A DNA stretch of 64,000 bases, taken from assembly GCA_947177165.1 (NCBI GenBank), contig CAMWTP010000016.1, positions 1-64,000 of the forward strand, in the 5' to 3' direction. The notes below the pieces were generated by a model. That model was not told where the DNA came from and did no database searches. It worked only from the letters and a program-made list of their open reading frames with translations. Shown here piece by piece: positions 43,574 through 52,590 of the stretch. This stretch comes from an uncultured Lachnospiraceae bacterium (GTDB lineage Bacteria; Bacillota; Clostridia; Lachnospirales; Lachnospiraceae). The position numbers were made by a program, and so were the translations under genes. Positions within the stretch are counted from its first letter, which is position 1; each line of letters begins with the position of its first letter.

Positions 43574-44389
43574 ATGGCAAACACAGAATTTAACAGCACA
43601 CGGGATTACGTGGCAAGCGAGGAGCTTCTCGCGAGTGTCAATGTGGCGATCGCGCTGAAGAAACCGCTTTTGATCAAGGGGGAGCCGGGCACGGGAAAAA
43701 CGATGCTCGCGCAGGCCGTGGCTAACTCCCTCGGCAAGAAGCTGATCATATGGAATATCAAGTCCACGACAAAGGCGCAGGACGGGCTGTACATGTACGA
43801 TACGATTCAGAGACTTTACGACGGACAGTTCGGCGAGGAGGGGGTCGACGACATCGCGCGCTATATCAAGCTTGGAAAGCTTGGCGAGGCATTTGAGAGC
43901 GACGAGCAGGTTGTTCTTTTAATCGATGAGATTGACAAGGCGGATTTGGAGTTCCCCAATGACCTTCTGTGGGAGCTTGACCAGATGGAATTTTATATCC
44001 ATGAGACGAAACGCACTGTCAAGGCAAAGCACAGACCCATCGTGATCATCACGTCTAACGCTGAGAAAGAACTTCCAGATGCCTTTTTGAGGAGATGTAT
44101 CTTCCACTATATTGACTTCCCGGATGCGGAGCTGATGGAGGAGATTATCAAGACCCATTATCCCGATGTCGAGGAAAATCTCATGAAGAATGCGATGCAG
44201 GTATTCTATGATATCAGGGCGCTCCGCGATGTGCGCAAAAAGCCGAGCACTTCAGAGCTGATCGACTGGATCAATGCACTGCAGATTGGCGGCATTCCGG
44301 CGGAGACGCTAAGGTCAAAGCTTCCGTTTGTCGGTGTGGTTGTGAAGAAGGATGAGGACCTGGAGACGGTGCGGCAGGAGATTCATTAA
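43574..44389 (+). CDS. MoxR-family AAA+ ATPase (CoxD-like)
   Basis: A 271-residue single AAA+ module: Walker A GEPGTGKTML near 39, Walker B VVLLIDEIDKAD near 118, sensor 1 VIITSNAEKELPDAF and the arginine-finger region FLRRC. It is shorter than, and clearly different from, the MoxR at 5935-7017. The next gene is a CoxE-like VWA protein, the standard partner. MoxR-CoxE pairs assist metal-centre insertion or protein-complex activation in some bacteria; no such client gene lies nearby. GAAAGGAAAGG precedes the ATG at 43574. Confidence 0.86.
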   Translation: MANTEFNSTRDYVASEELLASVNVAIALKKPLLIKGEPGTGKTMLAQAVANSLGKKLIIWNIKSTTKAQDGLYMYDTIQRLYDGQFGEEGVDDIARYIKLGKLGEAFESDEQVVLLIDEIDKADLEFPNDLLWELDQMEFYIHETKRTVKAKHRPIVIITSNAEKELPDAFLRRCIFHYIDFPDAELMEEIIKTHYPDVEENLMKNAMQVFYDIRALRDVRKKPSTSELIDWINALQIGGIPAETLRSKLPFVGVVVKKDEDLETVRQEIH

Positions 44390-44474
44390 GCTTTGCTTTG
44401 GATATCGTGTGATGGGAGTGCAAAAGGCGAATATGTGCCGCTTTTTGATGCTTGTCACAGAGTGAGGGGGAAAA

Positions 44475-45677
44475 ATGTTTTCAAAATTTTTCTACACATT
44501 AAAAGAGAAAGGGCTCGAGGTCTCATTGGGCGAGTGGCTTGATCTGCAGGAGGCGCTTGACAAAGGACTCTGCGAGAGCTCGCTGACACAGTTTTACTAT
44601 GTGGCGAGAATGATACTGGTAAAGAGTGAGACAGAATTTGACAAGTTTGACATGGCATTTGAGGAGTGCTTCAAGGGGGTAAAGACTGAGACAGAGATCG
44701 GAAAGAATATGCTCCGTTGGCTTGATAAATCCGATATGCTGGAACTTGCCCACGAGGAGGCCAGAAAACATCTGAATCAGGTAGAGGACATTCAGGTGGA
44801 CAAGGACGACGTGGAGGAGAAGTTCAAACAGCGTCTGAAAGACCAGAATGAGGAACATAATGGAGGGAGCTTTTGGATTGGAACGATGGGGAAGACTTCC
44901 TTTGGAAATATGGGCGGAAATGTGGGCGGCGTGCGCGTCGGCGGCCAGACAGGCTATCAGTCGGCATTTTCCGTTGTGGGTGCGCGCAAGTACCGGGATT
45001 TCAGGGATGACAAGGTGATTGACAACCGCCAGTTCCAGATGGCGCTGCGCCGGCTGAGGCAGTTTTCAACAAAGCTAGATATTCCCAAGTCAGAGCTTGA
45101 CATCGACGAGACGATCGACAAGACCTGCAACAACGGCGGATATCTGCAGATCGAGATGATGAAGCCGCGCAAAAATGCGGTGAAGCTCCTGCTGTTGATG
45201 GATTCCGGCGGAACGATGATACCATATACAAGACTGATGAACGATCTGTTTCAGTCTGTGAATAAGTCCAATCATTTTAAGGATGTGAAGGTTTACTATT
45301 TCCACAATTGCATTTACTCGAAACTGTACAAGACACCAGAGTGCGAGAATGGCGACTGGATTGATACCGAATGGATGTTTCGCAATGTCGGCAGTGATTA
45401 TAAAGTGATCATTGTCGGTGACGCGGCGATGGCGCCGGAGGAGCTATACTCAGACACAGGCAATTATAGGGGGCCAAATGGCGGTTTGTCCGGTTTTGAG
45501 TGGCTCCAGCTGATGAAGCGGCACTACAAAAAGATTGTGTGGATGAATCCCAAGATGGCGCCGGGGCGCGCACCGTGGCGCGAGGCGGAGACTGCCGTGA
45601 AGGAGATTTTTCCAATGTATAAGCTGACAGTAAAAGGGTTGAATGAAGCGATGGTCAAACTGATGGCAAATAAATAA
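44475..45677 (+). CDS. CoxE-like VWA protein with degenerate metal site
   Basis: A 400-residue protein. The N-terminal half is helical, with a Gly-rich linker around 135-160. The C-terminal half is a VWA domain. The metal site reads LLLMDSGGTMIPY, so the usual D-x-S-x-S is D-S-G-G-T; only part of the ligands remain. NDLFQS and VIIVGDAAMAP follow at the expected places. It should bind the MoxR ATPase encoded just upstream. GTGAGGGGG precedes the start. Confidence 0.8.
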   Translation: MFSKFFYTLKEKGLEVSLGEWLDLQEALDKGLCESSLTQFYYVARMILVKSETEFDKFDMAFEECFKGVKTETEIGKNMLRWLDKSDMLELAHEEARKHLNQVEDIQVDKDDVEEKFKQRLKDQNEEHNGGSFWIGTMGKTSFGNMGGNVGGVRVGGQTGYQSAFSVVGARKYRDFRDDKVIDNRQFQMALRRLRQFSTKLDIPKSELDIDETIDKTCNNGGYLQIEMMKPRKNAVKLLLLMDSGGTMIPYTRLMNDLFQSVNKSNHFKDVKVYYFHNCIYSKLYKTPECENGDWIDTEWMFRNVGSDYKVIIVGDAAMAPEELYSDTGNYRGPNGGLSGFEWLQLMKRHYKKIVWMNPKMAPGRAPWREAETAVKEIFPMYKLTVKGLNEAMVKLMANK

Positions 45678-45744
45678 AAGGTTTGGCACCAAGGAGAAAG
45701 GACCATTTGAAAAGTTCCTTAGAGAGAAAGGCAGGGACTAAGAG

Positions 45745-46239
45745 ATGGAGAAAAAGGCACCTGAGAGAAAGGTACAATTGCGGGATGGTGACGTTTTTTA
45801 CGTCTATGATAAGAGAATTAACAAGTGTATAAAAGAGGGATGCGGGGGGATTGTCAAGTACGGCCTCACACTCAAAGTAAATATGCCAAACGGTGACACG
45901 CTGAACACGTACGAATGCAACAAATGCCACATGAAATACACAGCGTATCCCAATTATGTGCGTCTGACAGAGACAAAATGGCTGACCATATACAATCAGG
46001 ACGAAGTGAACGCACGCGACAGGAAACGTGCTGCGGACGCTGCAAAGCAGGCTTCCAGAGAGAAAAAGAAAGCACATGCACGCCGGCATGCGGCACAGTC
46101 ACAAAATCGTGTAAAGACGACGGACAAGAAAAAAGAGCACAGACCATATCAAAACAGTAAACATGGAAATGGTATGAAAAATAAGCTGCGCAGTAAGTAT
46201 GCTAAAAGTCATGGTCACGGCAAAGGCAGCGATCAATAG
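45745..46239 (+). CDS. Zinc-ribbon-like protein with basic tail
   Basis: A 164-residue protein. Residues 28-65 contain two Cys pairs (C in NKCIKEGCGG and C in YECNKCHMKY), which could bind one zinc. From about 90 on the chain is extremely rich in Lys, Arg and His (QASREKKKAHARRHAA), with probable disorder. It might bind nucleic acid or ribosomes. It follows the VWA gene by 67 bp, and the gap includes GTTCCTTAG. Function unknown; it is not clearly part of the MoxR system. Confidence 0.6.
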   Translation: MEKKAPERKVQLRDGDVFYVYDKRINKCIKEGCGGIVKYGLTLKVNMPNGDTLNTYECNKCHMKYTAYPNYVRLTETKWLTIYNQDEVNARDRKRAADAAKQASREKKKAHARRHAAQSQNRVKTTDKKKEHRPYQNSKHGNGMKNKLRSKYAKSHGHGKGSDQ

Positions 46240-46251
46240 GATTTGAAAAGG

Positions 46252-46297
46252 GAATCACAACTGTCGAATTTTAAAGGGCAGTTATGGTTCTTTTTTT
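46252..46297 (+). terminator. Rho-independent terminator
   Basis: GAATCACAACTGTC 46252-46265 pairs (with G-U pairs and one mismatch) with GGCAGTTATGGTTC 46277-46290 and is followed by seven T residues. Confidence 0.8.
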
Positions 46298-46366
46298 GTT
46301 TCGCTGCGCATAAATTGAAACAGATAGAGTGAAAAGTTTTATCATTAAATAAGAAAGGGGAATATA

Positions 46367-47869
46367 ATGAGTCAGCTTGATGCAAATCAGGAATTTAATT
46401 TATACAGAGATATCAGCCAGCGAACCGGCGGAGAAATCTATGTGGGAGTGGTAGGGCCAGTCAGGACGGGAAAATCTACTTTTATCAAGCGTTTTATGGA
46501 CTTGATGGTACTGCCGCAGATTGAGAATGAGCATGAGAGAACGCGCACACAGGACGAATTACCGCAGAGCAGTGGAGGGCGTACCATCACGACGACAGAA
46601 CCAAAGTTTATACCGAAGGAGGCCGCCCAGATTGAGATTAGCGATGGAATCAATGTGAAAGTGCGGCTGATCGACTGTGTCGGCTATATGGTGGATGGCG
46701 CTGCCGGGCATATGGAGGAGGACGTGGAGCGCATGGTAAAGACACCGTGGTCCAAGGAGGAAATCCCATTCACACAGGCGGCGGAAATCGGGACCAGGAA
46801 AGTGATTCAGGATCACTCGACAATCGGCATTGTGGTGACTACAGACGGAAGCTTTGGAGAGATACCGCGAAATGCCTACAGGCCCGCAGAGGAACAGACT
46901 ATCACGGAACTCAGGGAACTCGGCAAGCCATTTGTGGTGCTTGTCAATACGACAAAACCATACTCTGAGGAGGCAAAAAATATTGCGGCAGAGTTGGAGA
47001 AGAAATTCGAAATCAAAGCGATACCAGTCAATATCGAACAGCTCCGGCGCGATGATATCACGATGATATTAGAGCAGATAATGTATGAATTCCCAGTATC
47101 CGTGATTGAGTTCTACACGCCGAAGTGGATGGATATCATGGAGATTGACAATCCGATGAAAAAGGAAGTGATTGAGAAGCTTCATGTGATCATGGATAAG
47201 GTCAAAACGGTGCGCGATCTGGTGGAGAAGGACTTTAGCCAGCTGCTTGAAAAGGACAGCGAATATATCAGGCGGTGCAAGTATGATCAGGTTAACATTG
47301 CAGATGGCTCAGCGTCCTTTCTGCTTGAAGGAGATACAAAGTATTATTATGAGTTATTGAGCTCCATGACAGGGGAAAATATATCAGGCGAGTATCAGTT
47401 GATGCAGCTTTTGTCAAGTCTGGCGGATATGAAGAGAGAGTACAAGAAAGTGCTCAATGCACTTGAGAGTGTCCGGCAGAAGGGATACGGCGTTGTCACA
47501 CCGGAGCGGGATGAGATCGTGCTGGATAATCCGACTCTGATCAAACATGGCAATAAGTACGGTGTGAAGATCAAGGCGCAGAGTCCTTCAATCCATATGA
47601 TTAAGGCCAATATCGAGACGGAAATCGCGCCGATTGTTGGGACACAGCAGCAGGCGCAGGATCTGATCGGATATATCTCAGACGCAGAGACTTCCAAGGA
47701 AGGAATCTGGGAGACAAATATCTTTGGCAAGACCGTGGAACAGCTGGTCAATGACGGCATCACAAGCAAAGTTTCCATGATCGGAGAGGAGAGCCAGATC
47801 AAACTGCAGGATACCATGCAGAAGATTGTCAACGACTCCAACGGGGGAATGGTTTGTATTATTATATAG
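46367..47869 (+). CDS. spoIVA: Stage IV sporulation protein A (coat morphogenetic ATPase)
   Basis: A 500-residue SpoIVA. The P-loop GPVRTGKSTFIKRFM is near 30, followed by LPQSSGGRTITTTEPKFIP and a DCVGYMVDGA switch region. The C-terminal half, with a PSIHMIKANIETEIAPIVG stretch, ends in GGMVCIII as in the family. It polymerises on the forespore surface with ATP and anchors the spore coat. It shows that the organism belongs to a spore-forming lineage. A sigma-E promoter is expected, but I could not place one with confidence. GAAAGGGG precedes the ATG. Confidence 0.96.
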   Translation: MSQLDANQEFNLYRDISQRTGGEIYVGVVGPVRTGKSTFIKRFMDLMVLPQIENEHERTRTQDELPQSSGGRTITTTEPKFIPKEAAQIEISDGINVKVRLIDCVGYMVDGAAGHMEEDVERMVKTPWSKEEIPFTQAAEIGTRKVIQDHSTIGIVVTTDGSFGEIPRNAYRPAEEQTITELRELGKPFVVLVNTTKPYSEEAKNIAAELEKKFEIKAIPVNIEQLRRDDITMILEQIMYEFPVSVIEFYTPKWMDIMEIDNPMKKEVIEKLHVIMDKVKTVRDLVEKDFSQLLEKDSEYIRRCKYDQVNIADGSASFLLEGDTKYYYELLSSMTGENISGEYQLMQLLSSLADMKREYKKVLNALESVRQKGYGVVTPERDEIVLDNPTLIKHGNKYGVKIKAQSPSIHMIKANIETEIAPIVGTQQQAQDLIGYISDAETSKEGIWETNIFGKTVEQLVNDGITSKVSMIGEESQIKLQDTMQKIVNDSNGGMVCIII

Positions 47870-47875
47870 AGAAAA

Positions 47876-47914
47876 ACAGGAGACCACAATCTCAGGAAGT
47901 GGTCTTCTGTTTTT
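47876..47914 (+). terminator. Terminator of spoIVA
   Basis: ACAGGAGACCAC 47876-47887 / GTGGTCTTCTGT 47899-47910 followed by T residues. Confidence 0.8.
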
Positions 47915-48220
47915 GCGTGCAAAAATTGTAACCATCCCATTCTATGGAAATTATTTTAATGACAGAATAGCTTGAAAAGACATGGAATATTTGGTAAAAT
48001 AGCATAGAGATGCAGTGGAATGTAAGAAACAGACGTTGATTTTCTGAAATCGAGGCGTTAAAATGGTATTGAGGTAATAAAAAGGAAAAAGACAAATTTC
48101 TGGAAGGGTATGGAACATAAGGAAGCAAACGGACTATATGAGAGCAATGCGATTTGAAACGGAAGATATGGTATTGAATGGAGTCAAAAACAGTATGGAA
48201 ACGGGCTGTGGGCAGAAAAT
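47915..48220 (+). other. Gene-free stretch before the orphan sensor kinase
   Basis: About 300 bp of AT-rich sequence with no convincing gene. It must contain the promoter of the kinase gene. The reading frame just before the kinase (48178 on) contains TVWKRAVGRKYEA, which weakly recalls the end of an OmpR-type regulator; I do not regard this as proven. Confidence 0.4.
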
Positions 48221-49723
48221 ATGAAGCACTTGAAAAAAAAGATCATCGGACATTCCATCAAGCAGGAGATTGCCATAATCTTTATCGTTGTGATGGCAGG
48301 GACAATTATTCTCTGTTGGATTATCAACAATATTTTTTTGGAAAATTTTTATATACAGAATAAGAAAAACGCCATAAAAGATGCATATTTTAGAATTAAT
48401 GAGGTGATGACAAACGGTGATATATCGTCGGATGCGTTTGGGCTTGAACTGCGCAAAACCTGTGATATGTACAATATCGGACTGCTGGTCATTGATGCAG
48501 CGTCGAATACCAAGATATCCAGCACGAGAGACGTAGATAAGCTGCTGCGCAGATTGTACGACAATTTTTTTAATCCGGGCAATGATATTGAATATTTAGA
48601 TGAAGGTAACAACTATTACATGGCAAAGGTTATGGATATGTCGACCAACACAGAATATTTGGAGATGTGGGGGTTGCTCAACAACGGAAACCTGTTCCTG
48701 ATACGTTCCCCGATTGAGAGTATACGTGACAGTGTGCATCTGTCCAACCAGTTTTTGGCCTATGTGGGAGTCATCACAACTTTTATCAGTGCAGTGCTGA
48801 TCTGGTTTGTGACGACAAGAATCACGAGACCGATCATGGAGCTGAAGAATATATCAGAAGAGATGACGAAGCTCAACTTTGAGACCAAATATGAGAGCCA
48901 GGGGCAGAATGAGATTGACCTTCTCGGCGAGCATATGAATGAATTGTCGAGTACATTGGAAAAGACGATATCGGAGCTGAAAACCGCAAACAACGAATTG
49001 ATGCGGGATATAGAGAAAAAAGAACAGATTGATGAGATGCGCAAAGAGTTTTTGGCCAATGTGTCCCACGAGCTCAAGACACCGATTGCACTGATACAGG
49101 GGTATGCGGAAGGGCTCAGGGAGGGAATCAATGACGATGATACTGAGAGCAGGGATTTTTACTGTGATGTGATCATGGATGAGGCTGGGAAAATGAACAC
49201 CATGGTCAGAAAACTGCTTGATCTAAACCAACTGGAGTTTGGGAATGATGTTGTTACTATGGAGCGGTTTGATATCACGTCGCTCATCAAAAATTTTATT
49301 GCTTCGGCGGAGATTCTGATCAGCCAAAATGGGGTAAACGTCAGAGTTGATGAGACTGCGCCGATTTATGTATGGGCGGATGAGTTTAAGACTGAGGAGA
49401 TTGTGCGGAATTTTTTCAGCAATGCGATGAATCATGTGAACGGAGATAAGATCATTGAGATAAAATATAGGCTGATTGCAGAAGAACATGCCAACAGAGT
49501 GCGGATTAGTGTATTTAATACAGGCGAGCCGATACCGGAAGAGTCCCTTCCTCATATATGGGAGAAGTTTTACAAGGTAGATAAGGCGAGAACGCGTGAA
49601 TATGGGGGCAGCGGAGTGGGATTGTCCATCGTAAAGGCTATCATGGAATCCATGAATCAGCATTACGGTGTTATCAATTATACCAATGGTGTCGAGTTCT
49701 GGTTTGAACTCGAGACAAAATAA
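48221..49723 (+). CDS. Sensor histidine kinase (HAMP type), no adjacent regulator
   Basis: A 500-residue kinase: first membrane helix about 16-37, extracellular domain about 38-175, second membrane helix about 180-202, a HAMP linker, the phospho-acceptor His 283 in LANVSHELKTPIALIQGY, and an ATPase domain with NAMNHVNGD and GSGVGLSIV. It is intact. The expected response-regulator gene is not next to it. The following gene encodes a lipoprotein, which could be a co-sensor or target. The ribosome site (GGGCAG) is weak. Confidence 0.88.
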   Translation: MKHLKKKIIGHSIKQEIAIIFIVVMAGTIILCWIINNIFLENFYIQNKKNAIKDAYFRINEVMTNGDISSDAFGLELRKTCDMYNIGLLVIDAASNTKISSTRDVDKLLRRLYDNFFNPGNDIEYLDEGNNYYMAKVMDMSTNTEYLEMWGLLNNGNLFLIRSPIESIRDSVHLSNQFLAYVGVITTFISAVLIWFVTTRITRPIMELKNISEEMTKLNFETKYESQGQNEIDLLGEHMNELSSTLEKTISELKTANNELMRDIEKKEQIDEMRKEFLANVSHELKTPIALIQGYAEGLREGINDDDTESRDFYCDVIMDEAGKMNTMVRKLLDLNQLEFGNDVVTMERFDITSLIKNFIASAEILISQNGVNVRVDETAPIYVWADEFKTEEIVRNFFSNAMNHVNGDKIIEIKYRLIAEEHANRVRISVFNTGEPIPEESLPHIWEKFYKVDKARTREYGGSGVGLSIVKAIMESMNQHYGVINYTNGVEFWFELETK

Positions 49724-49738
49724 ACGGAGGTGTCGGTT

Positions 49739-50497
49739 TTGAAAAAGGGGAAAGTATTAGGGCTTTTGGCGATGTCGGCGGTATTGCTGACCGGCTGTGT
49801 GGATGCCATGCCAGAGCTTACAGACGAGCAGTCGGAAATTATTGCGGAATATGCAGCCGGGTTGCTGCTGAAATATTCGCCCAATTACAATTATAAAATT
49901 GTGAGCGAGGAGGAAGTGGCGGCTGCGATGGCAGCAAGACAGGAAGTTTCTGAGCCGGAAACAGAAAACGAGACAGAGACAGGCAGCGGGCAGACAGAGG
50001 ATGAGCATCCTCAGGACATATCATCAGAGACAGAGCCTTCCGAATCCGAACCAGAGATGGAACAGGTACAGTTTGTGGCGGATCTTGATTTTGCGGCAGA
50101 GCTGGGAATTGATGATCTGATTATCAGATATCAGTCGTTTGAAATCTGCGGCTCATATCCGGGGAATAATTCTGGTTTCAGTGTAGATGCGGCTCAGGGC
50201 AAAAAGCTTTTGGTGATGCATTTTGATATGGAGGGGCTGCCGGAGGAGGATGTAGACTGCAATTTGTTTGACTATGACATTAAGATGAGGGTGAATATTA
50301 ATGAAACCGCATCAGCGGCCGTGCTGAGCACAATGATTCCCAACGATCTTGCTTCCTATATGGATGTGGTGCATGCAGGTGAGAGCGTCGATGTGGTGGC
50401 TGTTGCAGAGATTGATGACATGACGGAGGAGGAAATCCAATCTCTGACGCTGCGGGCATCTTCAAATGGACAAACGTGCACAGTGAAGCTGAAATAG
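49739..50497 (+). CDS. Lipoprotein of unknown function
   Basis: A 252-residue lipoprotein with a signal peptide and lipobox LLTGC near residue 20. A Glu/Thr/Ser-rich, probably unstructured stretch follows (about 70-110), then a beta-rich C-terminal domain from about 120. The TTG at 49739 is preferred since GGAGG ends 8 nt before it; the GTG at 49730 overlaps that site. It is 16 bp after the kinase gene and likely in the same transcript. Confidence 0.75.
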   Translation: MKKGKVLGLLAMSAVLLTGCVDAMPELTDEQSEIIAEYAAGLLLKYSPNYNYKIVSEEEVAAAMAARQEVSEPETENETETGSGQTEDEHPQDISSETEPSESEPEMEQVQFVADLDFAAELGIDDLIIRYQSFEICGSYPGNNSGFSVDAAQGKKLLVMHFDMEGLPEEDVDCNLFDYDIKMRVNINETASAAVLSTMIPNDLASYMDVVHAGESVDVVAVAEIDDMTEEEIQSLTLRASSNGQTCTVKLK

Positions 50498-50551
50498 TAG
50501 ACGTGAATTGTAACGATGTGAATAAAAAAATGAAAAAAATTCTGAAAATAT

Positions 50552-50581
50552 TTGTAATTATTCATATATATATGTTATAAT
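50552..50581 (+). promoter_or_regulatory. Sigma-A promoter of the cheV transcript
   Basis: TTGTAA, an 18-bp spacer and TATAAT, about 90 bp before the cheV start. Confidence 0.65.
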
Positions 50582-50673
50582 TAGTAAAAGACAACGACTC
50601 TGCACAGCAGTGGAGATAAAGAGATTGAAAATACGGGAGTGTTTTTGATTATCTGGTAGAATGGAGGTTTAAT

Positions 50674-51570
50674 ATGGAGACTAAGATTCTCTTGGAGAAC
50701 GGAACAAATGAGTTGGAAGTATTAGAATTTGTGGTGGATGGAAATTCTTATGGCATCAATGTGGCAAAGATCAGAGAGATCATTACCTATTCGCCTGTGA
50801 CACCTGTGCCGAATTCGCATCCCAGCGTAGAAGGCATCTTTATGCCGCGCGATGCGATGATTACAGCGATTGATCTGCGCAACTGTCTGCAGCGAGGACA
50901 GTCCCAGCCGGGTGGATTATTTATCATCACAAGTTTTAATAAACTTGACATTGCTTTTCATGTTGACGCGGTAATTGGTATTCACAGAGTTTCGTGGGTT
51001 GATATTATTAAACCGGGAGCGACAGTGACATCAGCGGAGGATGGCATTTCTACAGGTATTATTAAGATTGACGGAAAGATTATTATCATTCTGGATTTTG
51101 AGAAGATTATTACAGATATCAATCCTGAGACTGGTCTGAAAGTGACAGAGATAGAGTCGTTGGGTACAAGGGAAAATTCAGAGGTTCCTATTTTGATTGC
51201 AGAGGACTCCTCACTTCTCAGAAAGCTTATCATTGATTCGCTCAAGAAGGCAGGCTATGATAATATTATCAAAGCTGAGAATGGCGAGGAAGCATGGGAG
51301 TACATAGTGAAGTGCAGAGATGCGGGAACTTTGGAGAAAGATGTTCATCTCCTGATTACAGATATCGAGATGCCGCTTATGGATGGACACCGCCTGACAA
51401 AGCTTGTAAAATCGGACGATGCAACAAAGAATATACCGGTAATTATCTTTTCTTCGCTTGTCAATGAGGAGATGAAGAGAAAAGGTGAAGATCTGGGTGC
51501 TGATGCGCAGCTGTCCAAACCTGAGATTGGAAATCTTGTTAAGGTTATTGACCAGCTGCTCGCAAAATAA
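50674..51570 (+). CDS. cheV: Chemotaxis protein CheV (CheW + receiver)
   Basis: A 298-residue two-domain protein. A CheW-like domain (about 10-155; VVDGNSYGINVAKIREII, VPNSHPSVEGIFMPR) is followed by a receiver domain (about 172-298) with ILIAEDSS, the phospho-acceptor Asp in LLITDIEMPLMDG and the conserved Lys in QLSKPE. CheV links receptors to CheA and tunes adaptation. This implies a motile or surface-sensing cell. No other che or flagellar gene lies nearby. AATGGAGG precedes the ATG. Confidence 0.93.
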   Translation: METKILLENGTNELEVLEFVVDGNSYGINVAKIREIITYSPVTPVPNSHPSVEGIFMPRDAMITAIDLRNCLQRGQSQPGGLFIITSFNKLDIAFHVDAVIGIHRVSWVDIIKPGATVTSAEDGISTGIIKIDGKIIIILDFEKIITDINPETGLKVTEIESLGTRENSEVPILIAEDSSLLRKLIIDSLKKAGYDNIIKAENGEEAWEYIVKCRDAGTLEKDVHLLITDIEMPLMDGHRLTKLVKSDDATKNIPVIIFSSLVNEEMKRKGEDLGADAQLSKPEIGNLVKVIDQLLAK

Positions 51571-51746
51571 GGGTTTGTTATATGCCGTGTACAACCGAGT
51601 GGGGAAGCGTTTCCCCGCTCGCGCGACGTCGATGCGCTGTGCTGGTGGCATGACCGCCATAGAATTTTTTTATATCAGTATCGACGTGTGCATCAAAAAA
51701 GATAGAGCCGGGATGAATGCCCGGCTTTAGCAAGTTAGGAGATAGC
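51571..51746 (+). other. Structured 176-nt space between cheV and the sirtuin-like gene
   Basis: It contains the hairpin GAGTGGGGAA-GCG-TTTCCCCGCTC near 51597-51620 and the pair ACGTCGAT 51626-51633 / ATCGACGT 51680-51687 around GGTGGCATGACCGCC. A terminator-like stem, AGCCGGG / CCCGGCT, lies near 51708-51728. This is much more structure than a normal spacer, and no known riboswitch class is recognised. Confidence 0.5.
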
Positions 51747-52559
51747 ATGGACAAGATGGAGATCGTGGAGAAGCACAAATTACTGTCAGAGAAGATCGCC
51801 GATGCGGATATGGTACTTGTGGGCGTCGGTGAGGAGTTTAATGAGGATTTTAGTGATATTGGCAGATTTCCGCATCTGATGTCTGCACTGGAAGAGGTTG
51901 ATATTGATCAAATGCTTGAGTGGACTGTGCCTTTCCTGGAACATCGTTTTCTGATCGAACACAATGATGGAAGACTTGTGGAGGCGTATCGGAACCTCTA
52001 TGAGATGGTCCGGAATAAGAATTATTTTGTGATTACGACCTGTATTGATGAGAACATCAAAAAAGCTGCGTTTGACACAGAGAGATTGGTTGAGCCTTGC
52101 GGAAATCATGAAATGCTGCAATGCAGCGATAAGTGTTGTGACGAACTGTATCCTTCCGGGGAGTTTTCAGATCTGGTGAAACAGGCAATCCTGGATGGTG
52201 TGGGGCTGGATTCTCTCGAAATACCCAAATGTCCTGTCTGCGGAAAACCGTTGGCTTACAACAATATTCTGTGTGAACAGAACTATGTGGAGGAAGGCTA
52301 TCAGAGACAGTGGAAGAAGTACACCAAGTGGTTGCAGCTGACACTCAACAAAAAAATATGTATCCTTGAATTGGGAGTGGAATTGAATCTGCCTAACATT
52401 ATCAGGTGGCCGTTTGAAAAAGTTGCATTTTATAATCAGAAGGCAAGTTTTTTCAGGATTAATGCTTCGTCATACCAAATGACAGAGGAATTGAGTGATA
52501 AGGGGATTAGTATTGGTATGAACGCAGTGGATTATTTGCGCGAATATCAGCATTTATAA
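51747..52559 (+). CDS. Sirtuin-like (Sir2 superfamily) protein lacking the catalytic His
   Basis: A 270-residue protein with a Sir2-like layout. It has MVLVGVGEEF near 22 (NAD site), YFVITTCIDENIKKAAF near 93-109, and a Zn site formed by C126/C130 or C131 together with CPVCGKPLAYN (C162, C165). A final ILELGVELNLPNIIRWPFE segment completes the Rossmann part. The motif that should be HG reads P-C-G-N (residues 117-120), so normal deacetylase chemistry may be absent. Some Sir2 relatives without this His are ADP-ribosyltransferases. TTAGGAG precedes the ATG at 51747. It lies between cheV and a large membrane-anchored protein. Confidence 0.72.
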   Translation: MDKMEIVEKHKLLSEKIADADMVLVGVGEEFNEDFSDIGRFPHLMSALEEVDIDQMLEWTVPFLEHRFLIEHNDGRLVEAYRNLYEMVRNKNYFVITTCIDENIKKAAFDTERLVEPCGNHEMLQCSDKCCDELYPSGEFSDLVKQAILDGVGLDSLEIPKCPVCGKPLAYNNILCEQNYVEEGYQRQWKKYTKWLQLTLNKKICILELGVELNLPNIIRWPFEKVAFYNQKASFFRINASSYQMTEELSDKGISIGMNAVDYLREYQHL

Positions 52560-52590
52560 GTAAAGTATGATTTCAGAGGAGGAACCAGTC

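Noticed and set aside
46300-46366. Sigma-E promoter of spoIVA
   Set aside because: Expected from biology, but no pair of boxes with correct spacing could be placed.
48100-48220. Remnant of an OmpR-type regulator before the orphan kinase
   Set aside because: Only a short stretch (TVWKRAVGRKYEA) is faintly similar and the rest of the gap contains stop codons in that frame; chance similarity is likely.
50582-50640. Flagellar sigma-D type promoter before cheV
   Set aside because: TAAAAGAC and GGAGATAA are present but the spacing is far too long; the sigma-A boxes at 50552-50581 fit better.
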